Shown: positions 40,302-49,338 of the stretch, one piece after another | Layout of the letters: every line of letters starts with the position of its first letter | How positions within the stretch are numbered: the stretch's first letter is position 1 | NCBI GenBank assembly: GCA_031282525.1 | Contig: JAITDN010000002.1 | Location: 1 to 56,469 of the forward strand | DNA: 56,469 bases | Direction of reading: 5' to 3' | Source: Candidatus Endomicrobiellum basalitermitum | GTDB taxonomy: Bacteria > Elusimicrobiota > Endomicrobiia > Endomicrobiales > Endomicrobiaceae | Position numbers and translations under genes: made by a program | The notes under the pieces: model-generated | The model's input: only the letters and a program-made list of their open reading frames with translations | What the model was told of the DNA's origin: nothing | The model's database searches: none

Positions 40302-41825
40302 ATGCAAAAAAATTCTATTTTGTTTATAATTTTATCGCTTTTTACGGTTTTGAGCTGGTATTTTCTTATTGCTCCACGCTATCATCAGCAGCTTCCACAA
40401 CAAGTGGAGCAAACTCGGAATGATGCTGTCATCTCAAATGGTAGTTTACTTGAGACTAAGAGTGCCAATAAGTATATAGAAGAAAATATAAATATTGAAA
40501 CTGAGAAATATAAAGCGGTTTTGACAAATAAAGGGGCTGCGATTATAAGTTGGTCTATTAAAGAAAAAAACGGACAAATGGTAGATTTGGTAGTTCCAGA
40601 ATCTGTACCTGTTCTGGCAAACTTCCCAAATGAAATTTATAAAGTAGTTTCAAAATCCAATAAAAAAGTGGTTTTTGAACATATTTCTGTAGATGGATGG
40701 AAAATCACAAAAACATATAATTTTTCAGATTTTTATATGCACAATCTAAGTGTTTCTATTGAGAAATCTCATGAGGTTTCTTTCCCTGAGATAATTTTTA
40801 AATGGGGGCCTGGTCTTGGTACTGATGCCAAAGAGATAAAGGAAAATACTTTAGTGACAAAAATCTCAGCTTATACTGCAACGGTTCCCAACAAGATTGA
40901 AAGACTTAAAAATGTATCTAAATCTGCTGCTTTATATAAATGGGTAGCTATAGATAATAAGTACTTTCTAGCTGTATTTATACCTGTGAAATTTGCAGAT
41001 TTTGATAAAATTATATCATCCAGAATAGATAAAAAGTATCCTTATTCTCTTGCTTTTACGGCAATAGTTCCTAAGAATATCAATAAAAAAGATTATTCCA
41101 TTAACTTCTATTTGGGCCATAAAAGTTATAAGTATTTGAAAACTTATAATTTTGGATTTGAAAAAACTGTAGATTTTGGTTTCTTCGGATTTTTGGGAAA
41201 AATTGCCTTTGAGGTTCTAACATTTTTCCATAAGCTTACTAACAATTACGGCTGGGCTATTATAATGCTTACCGCTGTTATACAAATTTTAGTTTTGCCG
41301 TTAACTTTAAAAAGTTTTAAATCCGCTGCAGCAATGAAAAATATTCAACCTATAGTAAAAGATATTCAAACAAAATATAAAGATAATCCACAAAGACTTC
41401 AAGCTGAAATGTTAAATGTGTATAGGTCGCAAAAAATTAATCCTTTGGGTGGATGCCTGCCTATGCTTTTGCAACTTCCTATTTTTTGGGCGTTTTTTAC
41501 AATGTTAAGAAACGTTTATGAGTTAAGAAATGAGAATTGGATTTTTTGGATAAAGGATCTATCCGCTGCAGATCACTTTATGCGTATAGGTTCTTTTAAC
41601 TTTAATTTTCTCCCTTTAATAATGGGTGTAGGAATGTTTTTTCAACAAAGAATGACGACTGTCACTTCAGATCCTACGCAAAGAAAAATGATGTATATAA
41701 TGCCTATAGTTTTTACTTTTATGTTTTGGTCTTTTCCATCAGGCCTTGTTATATATTGGATTACTAGCAGTATGATATCAACAATAGAGCAGTATTTTAT
41801 AGTAAAAAAAGCAAGATTCATATAA
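40302..41825 (+). CDS. yidC: Membrane protein insertase YidC
   Basis: The 507-residue protein has an N-terminal anchor (SILFIILSLFTVLSWYFLIA), a large periplasmic beta domain (about 50-300), and the five-helix insertase core beginning FEVLTFFHKLTNNYGWAIIM, with PMLLQLPIFWAFFTML and a C-terminal FPSGLVIYWITSS. The large periplasmic domain is the form of bacteria with two membranes. It follows yidD by 22 bp. Confidence 0.97.
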   Translation: MQKNSILFIILSLFTVLSWYFLIAPRYHQQLPQQVEQTRNDAVISNGSLLETKSANKYIEENINIETEKYKAVLTNKGAAIISWSIKEKNGQMVDLVVPESVPVLANFPNEIYKVVSKSNKKVVFEHISVDGWKITKTYNFSDFYMHNLSVSIEKSHEVSFPEIIFKWGPGLGTDAKEIKENTLVTKISAYTATVPNKIERLKNVSKSAALYKWVAIDNKYFLAVFIPVKFADFDKIISSRIDKKYPYSLAFTAIVPKNINKKDYSINFYLGHKSYKYLKTYNFGFEKTVDFGFFGFLGKIAFEVLTFFHKLTNNYGWAIIMLTAVIQILVLPLTLKSFKSAAAMKNIQPIVKDIQTKYKDNPQRLQAEMLNVYRSQKINPLGGCLPMLLQLPIFWAFFTMLRNVYELRNENWIFWIKDLSAADHFMRIGSFNFNFLPLIMGVGMFFQQRMTTVTSDPTQRKMMYIMPIVFTFMFWSFPSGLVIYWITSSMISTIEQYFIVKKARFI

Positions 41826-41926
41826 AACGCATTTGATTATGCCATTAAACCCAGTGAAAGTTCAGAGAATTAAGGCAAGTGAATCCGTTTTTGTGTTGGC
41901 TTTATTAGTAAGTAGAGGTTTTGATT

Positions 41927-42134
41927 ATGCAAAAAGTAGAATTTAAAGGTAAAACAGTAACTGAAGCTATAAATAAAGGTTTGTCACACTTTGGATGTGA
42001 TAAGGAGTGTGTTAAAATAAAAATTGTAAACGAAGGTTCAAGGGGCCTATTCGGACCTATTGGGATAAAGCCGGGGGATTGTTTTAATATCAATTAATGT
42101 TGAAAGTAGAAGTAAGACTGCAATACCGAATTGA
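41927..42134 (+). pseudogene. jag: Jag N-terminal domain, truncated and frameshifted
   Basis: MQKVEFKGKTVTEAINKGL and NEGSRGLFGPIGIKPG are the Jag_N domain. The literal frame stops at 42097. Removing one G from the GGGGG at about 42072-42076 gives KPGIVLISINVESRSKTAIPN, closer to the family (KPAxVxV), with a stop at 42134. In either reading the KH and R3H RNA-binding domains are absent. The gene sits in its usual place after yidC. It may be a remnant or a small stand-alone Jag_N protein. Confidence 0.75.
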
Positions 42135-42380
42135 TTATGATTATGGCATAAATCTTTTTGTTTTTATGTTTATTTAGTGGGAATGAATTGAATATAAGTA
42201 AAAATACATGCCTGGTGTTTAAACGTGATATAGCTATTTTCAAAAACACTCGTTGATATATTAAGTCCTATAACAGTTTATAGTGTCGTATCGCAATGTA
42301 TTGTTTACTGCTTTTAATCGAAGTTGAATAAAAAACAGTAATGTTGTAAAACCTAATCTGTTGAATCTATAGAATGCAAA

Positions 42381-42467
42381 GGAGAGATGGCCGAGTGGTT
42401 TAAGGCGATAGTCTTGAAAACTGTTATAGAGGAAACTCTATCGGGGGTTCAAATCCCTCTCTCTCCG
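42381..42467 (+). tRNA. tRNA-Ser(TGA)
   Basis: Acceptor arms GGAGAGA and TCTCTCC pair; the anticodon loop CTTGAAA holds TGA; a long variable arm and T arm GGTTCAAATCC follow; discriminator G. Confidence 0.95.
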
Positions 42468-42859
42468 CATATCTTTTTTGTTATAAGAAAATAAATTGAG
42501 TGTTTGGATTTTGCTCTTAGAGTAACATTTTAGAAATTCCAGTGTAAACGGCGTTAGCTCCGTAGAGAGTAGAAAAATGTTGTATTTAGTTTAAAAAATG
42601 AATCTTATGGGTAATAAGAAAAGTTGATTTTTTGTATTCATAAAAAATTGCTAATATCAAGTTTCAGTTTGGATAAATTGGAATCTTTTATTATAAGTAA
42701 GAAAGTAAAAAATATTTAATAATTGTAACAACAAATTTCCCGTAGTAAAATAAATTTGTAGACTGCTTGCTAAATTAATTGTATTTTAAATAAGTCTAAG
42801 TTTTAGAGTCATAAAGGCATTATACTTGGATGGCCTAAGTCATATGCCTCTTCTTAAAA
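42468..42859. other. Intergenic stretch after tRNA-Ser(TGA)
   Basis: No gene, remnant or terminator with a good stem could be supported in this AT-rich stretch. Confidence 0.4.
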
Positions 42860-43075
42860 TTCATCCCCTTCTCCTATATATAATAGAATAGGCCATGACA
42901 TCTCGCACATGCATCTGGATCTTCAGTTTGACTAACAGACAAAACTAATCACCGTTCTTATCCATCCCACCCACACCTATCACTCCCAAACGCATAGACA
43001 GATAGATTGTGGAAATTAGCAAACAGCTAATGCAAAAGTACAACAAGCCATAATCATCAAAATAAATTTCTTCAT
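42860..43075 (-). pseudogene. Decayed exported protein with a CxxCH motif
   Basis: After a strong ribosome-binding site (GGAGGAT), a frame starts at 43075: MKKFILMIMACCTFALAVC, a signal peptide that ends at a stop (43016). One base off, the reading continues NFHNLSVYAFGSDRC and, after stops, SQTEDPDACARCHGLFYYI. CARCHG fits the heme-c motif CxxCH. The chain is broken by several stops. A former small exported cytochrome-like or Cys-rich protein is suggested; the CxxCH could be chance. Confidence 0.4.
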
Positions 43076-43307
43076 AATACATCCTCCTTTTTTAATCTAA
43101 TAAATAACTTCTAGAATACTACTTATTCATGTTTCATATGTATGGTAATATAAATAGTGCTGTCGTAAATAGGTCTTTAATACAATCAATCAATCACCTC
43201 TTCGCCTCTATTGTAATACATCTTTTAACTTTGATTAGGACGAAGTGACAGGAGAGTTAGTTGTTGCCGGGATGGATAATTTAGGGAAAGGCTTGTATTC
43301 AATATTA

Positions 43308-44140
43308 TTAAAAAGGAGGAGAAAAAAACACAGGCAATTGTAGATCTGTATCTACATCATGGTTTACAACTTTTCCGCCGGATTTTACCTTAAGTTTTTT
43401 TGCCACAGCCCCATTTTCTATATCCAAAGTTCCGCCCTTGCAGACAGTTGTGTTAATTGACAAGGAGGATATATCCCGTATCATTTGCTTTCCACCATCG
43501 TGTATTATTGTATCAATCGCTACACCATCAGCTCTAACGTACTGACTAGCACCTTTGTTAATTGTAGTGATTTTTGTTATCCCTCCTACAACTCCTTGAA
43601 CACCACCAGAATTTATAATTGTATCAGACACAGTTGCTGTATAGGATGGACTACTTGTATTAGTGTTGTACTTATTGCCGTTCCACCCTTATAAACAAGT
43701 TGTGACCCGTTGTTAATCGCAGTATTTGTAGCCACACCACATCGCGTCGATAATTGTATTTCGCCATTTATTATAGTACCTGGAGCCGCCCCATTAACAA
43801 TTTGCAACCCTTTCTCTTCTATTGTAGTCTGCCCCGCCCATCCACCATCATCTACGTACTGAAAACCTAAGGGTTTTATTCTTGTGCTAAAAGCCTTACC
43901 ATTATCATACACCATCTGTCTACCACCAGCCTCAACCGTAACATTCTCGGTTTTACCACCAGCCCATACTATCTGCGTTTCACCAGCTGAAATTACTTCA
44001 TTCTTTACAACCATGCCTTTTGTAACCTCTTTAGTACATTTAGCATAAACTATTTGATTACTAGAAGAAATAAAAAGTACCCCAATTACAAACAAAATAA
44101 AACCTATACTACAACGCTTGTTTATTATGTTTTCCTCCAC
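43308..44140 (-). pseudogene. AIDA-repeat (autotransporter passenger-like) protein, frameshifted and truncated
   Basis: From a GTG at 44140 with AGGAGAAGGG upstream, a signal peptide (SIGFILFVIGVLFISSSN) leads into repeats of the AIDA type, for example VEAGGRQMVYDNGKAFSTRI and IQLSTRCGVATNTAINNGSQ. The frame breaks near 43640-43670 and resumes in another frame with TVSDTIINSGGVQG and SGGKVVNHDVDTDLQL, stopping at 43308. Full autotransporters end in an outer-membrane beta-barrel; none follows. The gene probably encoded a surface adhesin and is now dead. Confidence 0.75.
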
Positions 44141-44286
44141 CCCTTCTCCTCTTATATGATCTGAGTTGTGCCTGCATTATATTATTAAAAGAGTTAACTT
44201 AAAAGTCCATTGCAATAGTGTTTTAACGCACACCATAGCTCTAAATATGCATTATTTTTTGGTTTAAGGTAAAAAACTTTTAGTAA

Positions 44287-44304
44287 TATGATATGTATAT
44301 CATA
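44287..44304. promoter_or_regulatory. Inverted repeat upstream of the Cys-rich exported gene
   Basis: TATGATAT and ATATCATA flank GT, giving an 18-bp near-palindrome 48 bp before the start at 44353. An operator is possible; no regulator is nearby. Confidence 0.3.
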
Positions 44305-44352
44305 CATATGAATTGGATAGCTGGTTAGATTAGAATTAGAAATGGAAAGTAA

Positions 44353-44861
44353 ATGAAGAAGTTAATAGCGTTAGTGCTATGTTTCGTGTCAAATGTTGCT
44401 TTAGCAAGTTCAGGTTGCACTGAAACATCCTACACGGAATTTTATAAATGCAAGGAAACAGCTGGCATATAAAACGACAGAAAGATCTTTAAATGTGTAG
44501 GGGAATATTGGCGAGAAAATGAAATCCTGAGACATTATTGTGTCACTTATAATGTTTCAGAGTTCAACGAAATAGCTAAAAATTATGAAAATGATATATT
44601 CAAATGTAAGATGGGCACATTATTCAAGAAAAGCAGGAAAATGGGTTACGTGGATTGTATCATCAAAAGGCAAACATTGAGGAGAAAATTATAAGTTTAG
44701 AACACAATGAAGGATTTTGCGGTATCACCTGTTTTAAAGCTAGAATTGAAAAGAAAAAGAGTGAGATTGAGGAGTCAAAGCTTCTTGCCACTGGATACAA
44801 ACACATGAGCGAGATTGACAAAATTACTCTTGACATATTTAAAATTTGGAAAAGTAATTGA
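44353..44861 (+). pseudogene. Cys-containing exported protein, broken
   Basis: A signal peptide MKKLIALVLCFVSNVALASS is followed by GCTETSYTEFYKCKETAGI, then an in-frame TAA. The same frame goes on through NDRKIFKCVGEYWRENEILR and MGYVDCIIKRQTLRR. A shift near 44655-44690 joins a last segment with NIEEKIISLEHNEGFCGITC and ending FKIWKSN at 44861. The spaced cysteines suggest disulphides in the periplasm or outside. No family recognised. At least two lesions. Confidence 0.6.
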
Positions 44862-44943
44862 CAAAAAGGGTTTAGTATTATTTATTAATCATAAGTGATT
44901 TTAAGTAGCTATACTAATAAATAAGCCACTGTAGATATACAAA

Positions 44944-44972
44944 TTGACAAAGTAGAGTGTATTTATTATAAT
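44944..44972 (+). promoter_or_regulatory. Consensus sigma-70 promoter for the rpsP operon
   Basis: TTGACA (44944-44949), 17 bp, then TATAAT (44967-44972), all perfect, 62 bp before rpsP. Confidence 0.85.
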
Positions 44973-45034
44973 CCTGAGCTATCTAACTTATACGTAGGAG
45001 TAGATGAATTGATTGAGTTTTGTGGAGGTATTTA

Positions 45035-45271
45035 ATGACGGTGCGATTACGGTTGCAAAGAAAAGGCAAACCTAAGAGGCCTTATTATAGGGTTGTAGCT
45101 ATCGATCAGAGATCTAAGAGAGATGGAAAACCTGTTGAAGTTCTTGGACAATATGATCCAATGTCTGAATGTAATAAATTTAACGTTGATATCGGAAGGG
45201 TGAATTATTGGCTAAGTGTTGGAGCGAAAGCTTCTGAGACGGTAAGTGTATTGATAAAAAGGGTCAAATAA
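45035..45271 (+). CDS. rpsP: Ribosomal protein bS16
   Basis: The 78-residue protein MTVRLRLQRKGKPKRPYYRV with LGQYDPMSECNKFNVD is bS16. The start at 45035 is set by GGAGG six bases upstream. It heads the operon rpsP-khpA-rimM-trmD-rplS-rnhB, the common bacterial order. Confidence 0.98.
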   Translation: MTVRLRLQRKGKPKRPYYRVVAIDQRSKRDGKPVEVLGQYDPMSECNKFNVDIGRVNYWLSVGAKASETVSVLIKRVK

Positions 45272-45327
45272 TAGACGAAAGTAAGTAAATAACTAAATTT
45301 GCATATAATTGCGGAGGGGGTTTGTTT

Positions 45328-45558
45328 ATGAAAGAATTGGTGCTTTTAATTGCTAAGGCTTTGGTTGATAATCCGGATAAGATAGATGTGAAAGAAATTG
45401 TTGGTGAGAAAACCACTGTTGTGGAATTGAAGGTTGCTGATGGAGATAAAGGGAAAATTATCGGCAAGGAGGGTAGAATTATAAAAGCAATAAGAATTAT
45501 TGTGAATTCTGCTTCTGCAAAGCTTGATAAGAGAGCAACTGTTGAAGTTGTAGAATGA
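45328..45558 (+). CDS. khpA: KH-domain RNA-binding protein KhpA
   Basis: The 76-residue protein has one KH domain with the GxxG loop in GDKGKIIGKEGRIIKAIRI and matches KhpA (YlqC), which sits between rpsP and rimM in many bacteria. GGAGGGG precedes the start. Its usual partner KhpB (Jag) is reduced to an N-terminal fragment at 41.9 kb. Confidence 0.92.
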   Translation: MKELVLLIAKALVDNPDKIDVKEIVGEKTTVVELKVADGDKGKIIGKEGRIIKAIRIIVNSASAKLDKRATVEVVE

Positions 45559-45564
45559 TATAAA

Positions 45565-45882
45565 ATGAAGTCTAAAAAAAATTATATAAAACGAAAAGTA
45601 TCCGGTGCTAATATTGTAGGGTTTGAGGTCTTTGATCAAAATGGGGAGCTAATAGGGATTCTTTCTAGTATTATGTCGACTAGCAGTAGTGATATATGGA
45701 TTGTAAAGTGTTGCAATGAAGAAATTTTAATTCCCGCTTTAAGAAGTGTAGTGAGAGAAGTGAATGTATTAAGAAAAAAGATTTTTGTTGTTTTACCTAA
45801 AGAATATGAAGATGTTTATAGTCATATGAAATCTGTAGATGATGTCCTTGAGTACAAGGTGTGCTTTATGTATGAAGATTGA
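45565..45882 (+). CDS. rimM: RimM, C-terminal PRC-barrel part only
   Basis: RimM matures the 16S rRNA 3' domain with uS19. Normal RimM is about 165-180 residues with an N-terminal beta-barrel (beginning GxIxxxhGlkGe) and a C-terminal PRC barrel. This 105-residue product starts almost at the PRC barrel (GFEVFDQNGELIGILSSIMS, EEILIPALRSVVREVNV). The N-terminal half is gone and the gene begins 6 bp after khpA, so the loss is complete. The frame is intact and ends overlapping trmD by 11 bp, which argues for continued translation. Confidence 0.8.
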   Translation: MKSKKNYIKRKVSGANIVGFEVFDQNGELIGILSSIMSTSSSDIWIVKCCNEEILIPALRSVVREVNVLRKKIFVVLPKEYEDVYSHMKSVDDVLEYKVCFMYED

Positions 45883-46579
45883 TATACTTACTATATTCCC
45901 TAGAATGTTTAAAGGACCTTTTTCAGAAAGTTTGATAAGTAGAGCATCTCGAAAAAAAATTCTTAAGGTTGATACTGTTGACATAAGATCTTTTTCTAGA
46001 GATAAACATAGAAAGGTTGACGACAGACCTTTCGGTGGCGGTGTTGGTATGGTTATTAAACCGGAACCGTTGTACTGTGCTATGAGAAGTGTAGGTGTTA
46101 GAAAAAGGAACAATTCTTATAAGAAAAATAATATTTATAGGAAACCATATGTTGTTTATATGTCTCCTCAAGGAAAAACTCTTGACAATGAGATTGTAAA
46201 AAATCTTGCAAAGTTTGGACATTTGGTTGTTATATGTGGTCATTATGAAGGTATTGATGAACGCATTATGAATTATGTTGATGAAGAGATATCTATAGGT
46301 GATTATGTTCTTACAGGTGGTGAGATCCCTGCAATGGTTTTGACTGATGCTGTTGTAAGGATGCTTCCGGGAGTTGTCAAAGAAAGAGGTTCAATAAAAA
46401 ATGATTCGTTTTATGATGGATTACTAGATTATCCGCATTATACAAGACCTGCAGTATTTAAAGGTCATAGAGTTCCAACAGTTCTTCTATCTGGGAATCA
46501 TAAGAAAATTGATGAGTGGTGTACAAAAGAGGCATATAAAAGAACGAAAGAACGTCGTCCTGACTTATTAAGGAAATAA
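45872..46579 (+). CDS. trmD: tRNA (guanine-37-N1)-methyltransferase
   Basis: TrmD methylates G37 of tRNAs and prevents frameshifting. The 235-residue SPOUT-fold enzyme begins MKIDILTIFPRMFKGPFSES and contains RPFGGGVGMV, the knot residues CGHYEGIDERI and ISIGDYVLTGGEIPAM. The start at 45872 overlaps the end of rimM. Confidence 0.97.
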   Translation: MKIDILTIFPRMFKGPFSESLISRASRKKILKVDTVDIRSFSRDKHRKVDDRPFGGGVGMVIKPEPLYCAMRSVGVRKRNNSYKKNNIYRKPYVVYMSPQGKTLDNEIVKNLAKFGHLVVICGHYEGIDERIMNYVDEEISIGDYVLTGGEIPAMVLTDAVVRMLPGVVKERGSIKNDSFYDGLLDYPHYTRPAVFKGHRVPTVLLSGNHKKIDEWCTKEAYKRTKERRPDLLRK

Positions 46580-46702
46580 GACAGAATGAGATTTTAGTTT
46601 TGCATTGTTAAGATAAATATAAGGATGTTGATTCAAACTTACTTTGCTCTTATTTTTTGTTTTATTCTCTCATTTACTCGTAGAAAAAGGAGTGATAATA
46701 AA

Positions 46703-47101
46703 ATGTCGCTATTAGAGCAAGTGCAAACATTGTATAAAAGAGATTTAGGAGTTAGTTTTAAATCAGGTGATCAAATAAAAGTATATTTTAAGGTGGTTGA
46801 AGCTGGAAGCGAGAGAATACAGATTTTTGAGGGTACAGTTATACGTGTTAGAGGTAGTGGGCTTTCTAAGACTTTTACGGTGAGAAAAGTTTCTTTTGGC
46901 GTTGGGGTTGAACGAATATTCCCTATCCACTCTCCGCGTATTAATAAAGTTGAGGTTGTAAAACGTGGAAGAGTGCGCAGAGCTAAACTCTATTATTTGA
47001 GAAATCTTTCAGGAAAAGCGGCGAGAATATCTGAATACTCTTCAAAGAAGAGTTCTAGAGAGAAAACTAATCCTCAAAATTTTGTGACGACTACAAATTA
47101 A
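46703..47101 (+). CDS. rplS: Ribosomal protein bL19
   Basis: The 132-residue protein has [40 protein letters not shown] and [20 protein letters not shown], all typical of bL19. AAAGGAG precedes the ATG at 46703; the longer frame to 46625 adds an unrelated hydrophobic stretch and is rejected. The tail is slightly longer than usual. Confidence 0.97.
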   Translation: MSLLEQVQTLYKRDLGVSFKSGDQIKVYFKVVEAGSERIQIFEGTVIRVRGSGLSKTFTVRKVSFGVGVERIFPIHSPRINKVEVVKRGRVRRAKLYYLRNLSGKAARISEYSSKKSSREKTNPQNFVTTTN

Positions 47102-47117
47102 TTTTTGCGTGCAGTTA

Positions 47118-47738
47118 ATGAATCTGTTTTCCTTTGATAAAAATTTTTACAATAAGAATGTTGATTTAATTGCAGGGGTTGATGAGTCGGGGCGGGGACC
47201 TTTAGCAGGTCCAGTAGTGGCGGCGGCGGTAGTATTGCCTAGAGATCTGATGATCCCTGGCTTAAATGATTCAAAGCAGTTATCAGAAAAAAAAAGAAAG
47301 ATTCTTTTTGAACTAATAAAGAAAAAAGCTTTGTTTTATACCGTTGAAATCATAGATAATAAAACTATTGATAAAGTAAATATATTACAAGCGACATTTC
47401 TTGCTATGTTTTATGCTGTGGCTAAATTAAAAATAAAACCGAATTTGTGTCTTATAGATGGAAATCGCAAAGTGCCGGGTTTATTTTGTGATCAAGAAGT
47501 GATTGTTAGCGGAGATTCAAAAAGTGCAAGTATTGCAGCAGCTTCAATACTTGCTAAGGTTTCTAGAGATAAAATTATGCTTGAATACTCTAAGCTTTAT
47601 CCTATTTATGATTTTGAAAAACATAAGGGGTATGGGACCGAAAGACATATAGAAATTTTAAAGAAATATGGAACATGTCCTATTCACAGGATAACCTTCC
47701 GTCATGTAACTGATGTTATTTCTCATCACGTATTTTGA
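47118..47738 (+). CDS. rnhB: Ribonuclease HII
   Basis: RNase HII removes ribonucleotides and RNA primers from DNA. The 206-residue protein carries IAGVDESGRGPLAGPVV with the catalytic Asp-Glu, NDSKQLSEKKR, the third acidic residue in LIDGNRKVPGL, and ASILAKVSRDKIM. A GTG at 47109 is an alternative start. It ends the rpsP operon; the yraN-type gene that often follows is absent. Confidence 0.95.
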   Translation: MNLFSFDKNFYNKNVDLIAGVDESGRGPLAGPVVAAAVVLPRDLMIPGLNDSKQLSEKKRKILFELIKKKALFYTVEIIDNKTIDKVNILQATFLAMFYAVAKLKIKPNLCLIDGNRKVPGLFCDQEVIVSGDSKSASIAAASILAKVSRDKIMLEYSKLYPIYDFEKHKGYGTERHIEILKKYGTCPIHRITFRHVTDVISHHVF

Positions 47739-47878
47739 TATATTAATTATTAGAAACTTGTATTATCGTAAATATTAGTATAGACAAAGTAACACTTTTT
47801 ATTGAGTATTGATTACTAAAAAGTCTTGTGTAATTATGTAAATAGAATGGATGTGTATTTTAGAGCTGTTAGTTGGTT

Positions 47879-47900
47879 TTTAATGAAACATTTCATTAAA
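47879..47900. promoter_or_regulatory. 22-bp palindrome upstream of the PHP-domain gene
   Basis: TTTAATGAAA and TTTCATTAAA are exact inverted copies separated by CA. It is in the 280-bp gap between rnhB and the PHP gene and could be an operator. No T-run follows. Confidence 0.4.
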
Positions 47901-48018
47901 TTTATTAAAATTGTGTATAAAGTATATTAAGTTATGTAGTATTATAGTATAGGATATAGTAAAAAATTTAATTAAAAGTTTGATTTTCAGTTTAGGTTTT
48001 TGTTAGGATGACAATAAT

Positions 48019-48666
48019 ATGATAGATTTGCATACGCATACTTTTTTTTCAGATGGAGTATTAAGTCCTTTTGAGCTTGTTTACAGAGCGAAAAATAATG
48101 GCTACACTGCCATTGCTCTTACGGATCATGTTGACTATTCTAATATGGAATTTGTTATTTCAAACATAGTCAGAGTAACAAAAATATTGACAGAGAGTTA
48201 TGACATTTTAGTTTTACCAGGAGCGGAACTTACTTATATTCCTCCAAAGCTTATAAAATGTGTGACGGAAGAGTGCAGAAAATTAGGTGCTAAAGTTGTT
48301 GTTGTTCATGGTGAAACTGTTGCGGAAGTTGTCCCACCTGAGACGAATATCTATGCTGTTGAAGCAAACGTAGATATATTGGCTCATCCTGGACATTTAT
48401 CTGAAAAAGAAGCTGAGGTAGCTGCTAAGAATAATGTTAAAATAGAAGTTACCACAAGAAAAGGTCATGGGACTACAAATAAAGAGGTTGTGGAAATTGC
48501 GCTTAACAAAAAAGCTAAACTTGTTTTAGATACCGATACTCATAATCCGGAAAATCTTTTGACGAAAGAACTTATAGCTCAGATTTTGTCAGATTCTGGT
48601 TTACCAGGTTATTATTATGACATAATGCAAAAGAATGCATTGGAAATAGTTAACGGGTGCTACTGA
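48019..48666 (+). CDS. PHP-domain phosphoesterase
   Basis: The 215-residue protein starts MIDLHTHTFFSDGVLSPFEL, with the HTH metal ligands, ALTDHVD, a Glu in LPGAELT, VVVHGET, LAHPGH and a C-terminal DTDTHNPENL. This is the compact single-domain PHP family related to histidinol-phosphatase and YcdX; the substrate is not known. AGGATG precedes the ATG. The TPR gene follows after 30 bp, so the two are probably co-transcribed. Confidence 0.85.
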   Translation: MIDLHTHTFFSDGVLSPFELVYRAKNNGYTAIALTDHVDYSNMEFVISNIVRVTKILTESYDILVLPGAELTYIPPKLIKCVTEECRKLGAKVVVVHGETVAEVVPPETNIYAVEANVDILAHPGHLSEKEAEVAAKNNVKIEVTTRKGHGTTNKEVVEIALNKKAKLVLDTDTHNPENLLTKELIAQILSDSGLPGYYYDIMQKNALEIVNGCY

Positions 48667-48696
48667 CAGAAAAAAAATGAAAGGGATATTATTAAT

Positions 48697-49338
48697 ATGA
48701 ATTTTGTAGCCTATAAAAAGTTAATTATAGAGATAATTTCAAAAGTTATATTTAGTTTAGGGAATAAAGTAAGAATTTTTACAGTTACGGCTTTAACTAT
48801 AGGATTAATTTTTATAGGGGCATTTATTTATTTTAAGTCTAACGAAAGTAATAAAATGTCTTCTAATAAACTGTCGGAAGCTTATACGTCTTTTGCTCGT
48901 GGTGATATCAGAAGTGGATTTACTCTTATAGATGAAACTATAGCTCGATTTCCAAAGACTACGGCGGCATATCAGGCAAGACTCATTAAGGCAGATATAC
49001 TTATTGAAATGCAAAAGCATGAGGAAGCGTTAAGAATTTTAGAAGAAACCTTAAATAATGGAAAGCCTAAAACTATAAAACCACTCGCAAGTTCAAGAAT
49101 TATTTACGTATATGATTCTAAAAAAAATTATCCTAAGGCTATTTTTGCGTCAAATGAGTTTATTAAAAAGTATCCAGATCATTTTCTTATTAAAGATATC
49201 TATCTAAATTTAGCAGAATATTATCTTCTTTCCGGTTCCAAAAATGATGCAGTTAGAGTTTTTAATGAAATAGTGGTTAAATTTTCTAATACGCAAGAGG
49301 CAAAGAAAGCTCAAAGTAGACTTAATAATATAAAATGA
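48697..49338 (+). CDS. Membrane-anchored TPR protein
   Basis: The 213-residue protein has a membrane segment at about residues 28-48 (TVTALTIGLIFIGAFIYFKS) followed by tetratricopeptide-like repeats (LSEAYTSFARGDIRSGFTLI, YQARLIKADILIEMQKHEEA, AEYYLLSGSKNDAVRVFNEI). The layout resembles YfgM-type or BamD/YbgF-like periplasmic scaffold proteins. It is probably anchored in the inner membrane with the repeats outside. Partner unknown. Confidence 0.75.
   Translation: MNFVAYKKLIIEIISKVIFSLGNKVRIFTVTALTIGLIFIGAFIYFKSNESNKMSSNKLSEAYTSFARGDIRSGFTLIDETIARFPKTTAAYQARLIKADILIEMQKHEEALRILEETLNNGKPKTIKPLASSRIIYVYDSKKNYPKAIFASNEFIKKYPDHFLIKDIYLNLAEYYLLSGSKNDAVRVFNEIVVKFSNTQEAKKAQSRLNNIK

Noticed and set aside
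46625-46702. N-terminal extension of rplS
   Set aside because: The extra residues are hydrophobic and unlike bL19, while AAAGGAG marks the start at 46703.
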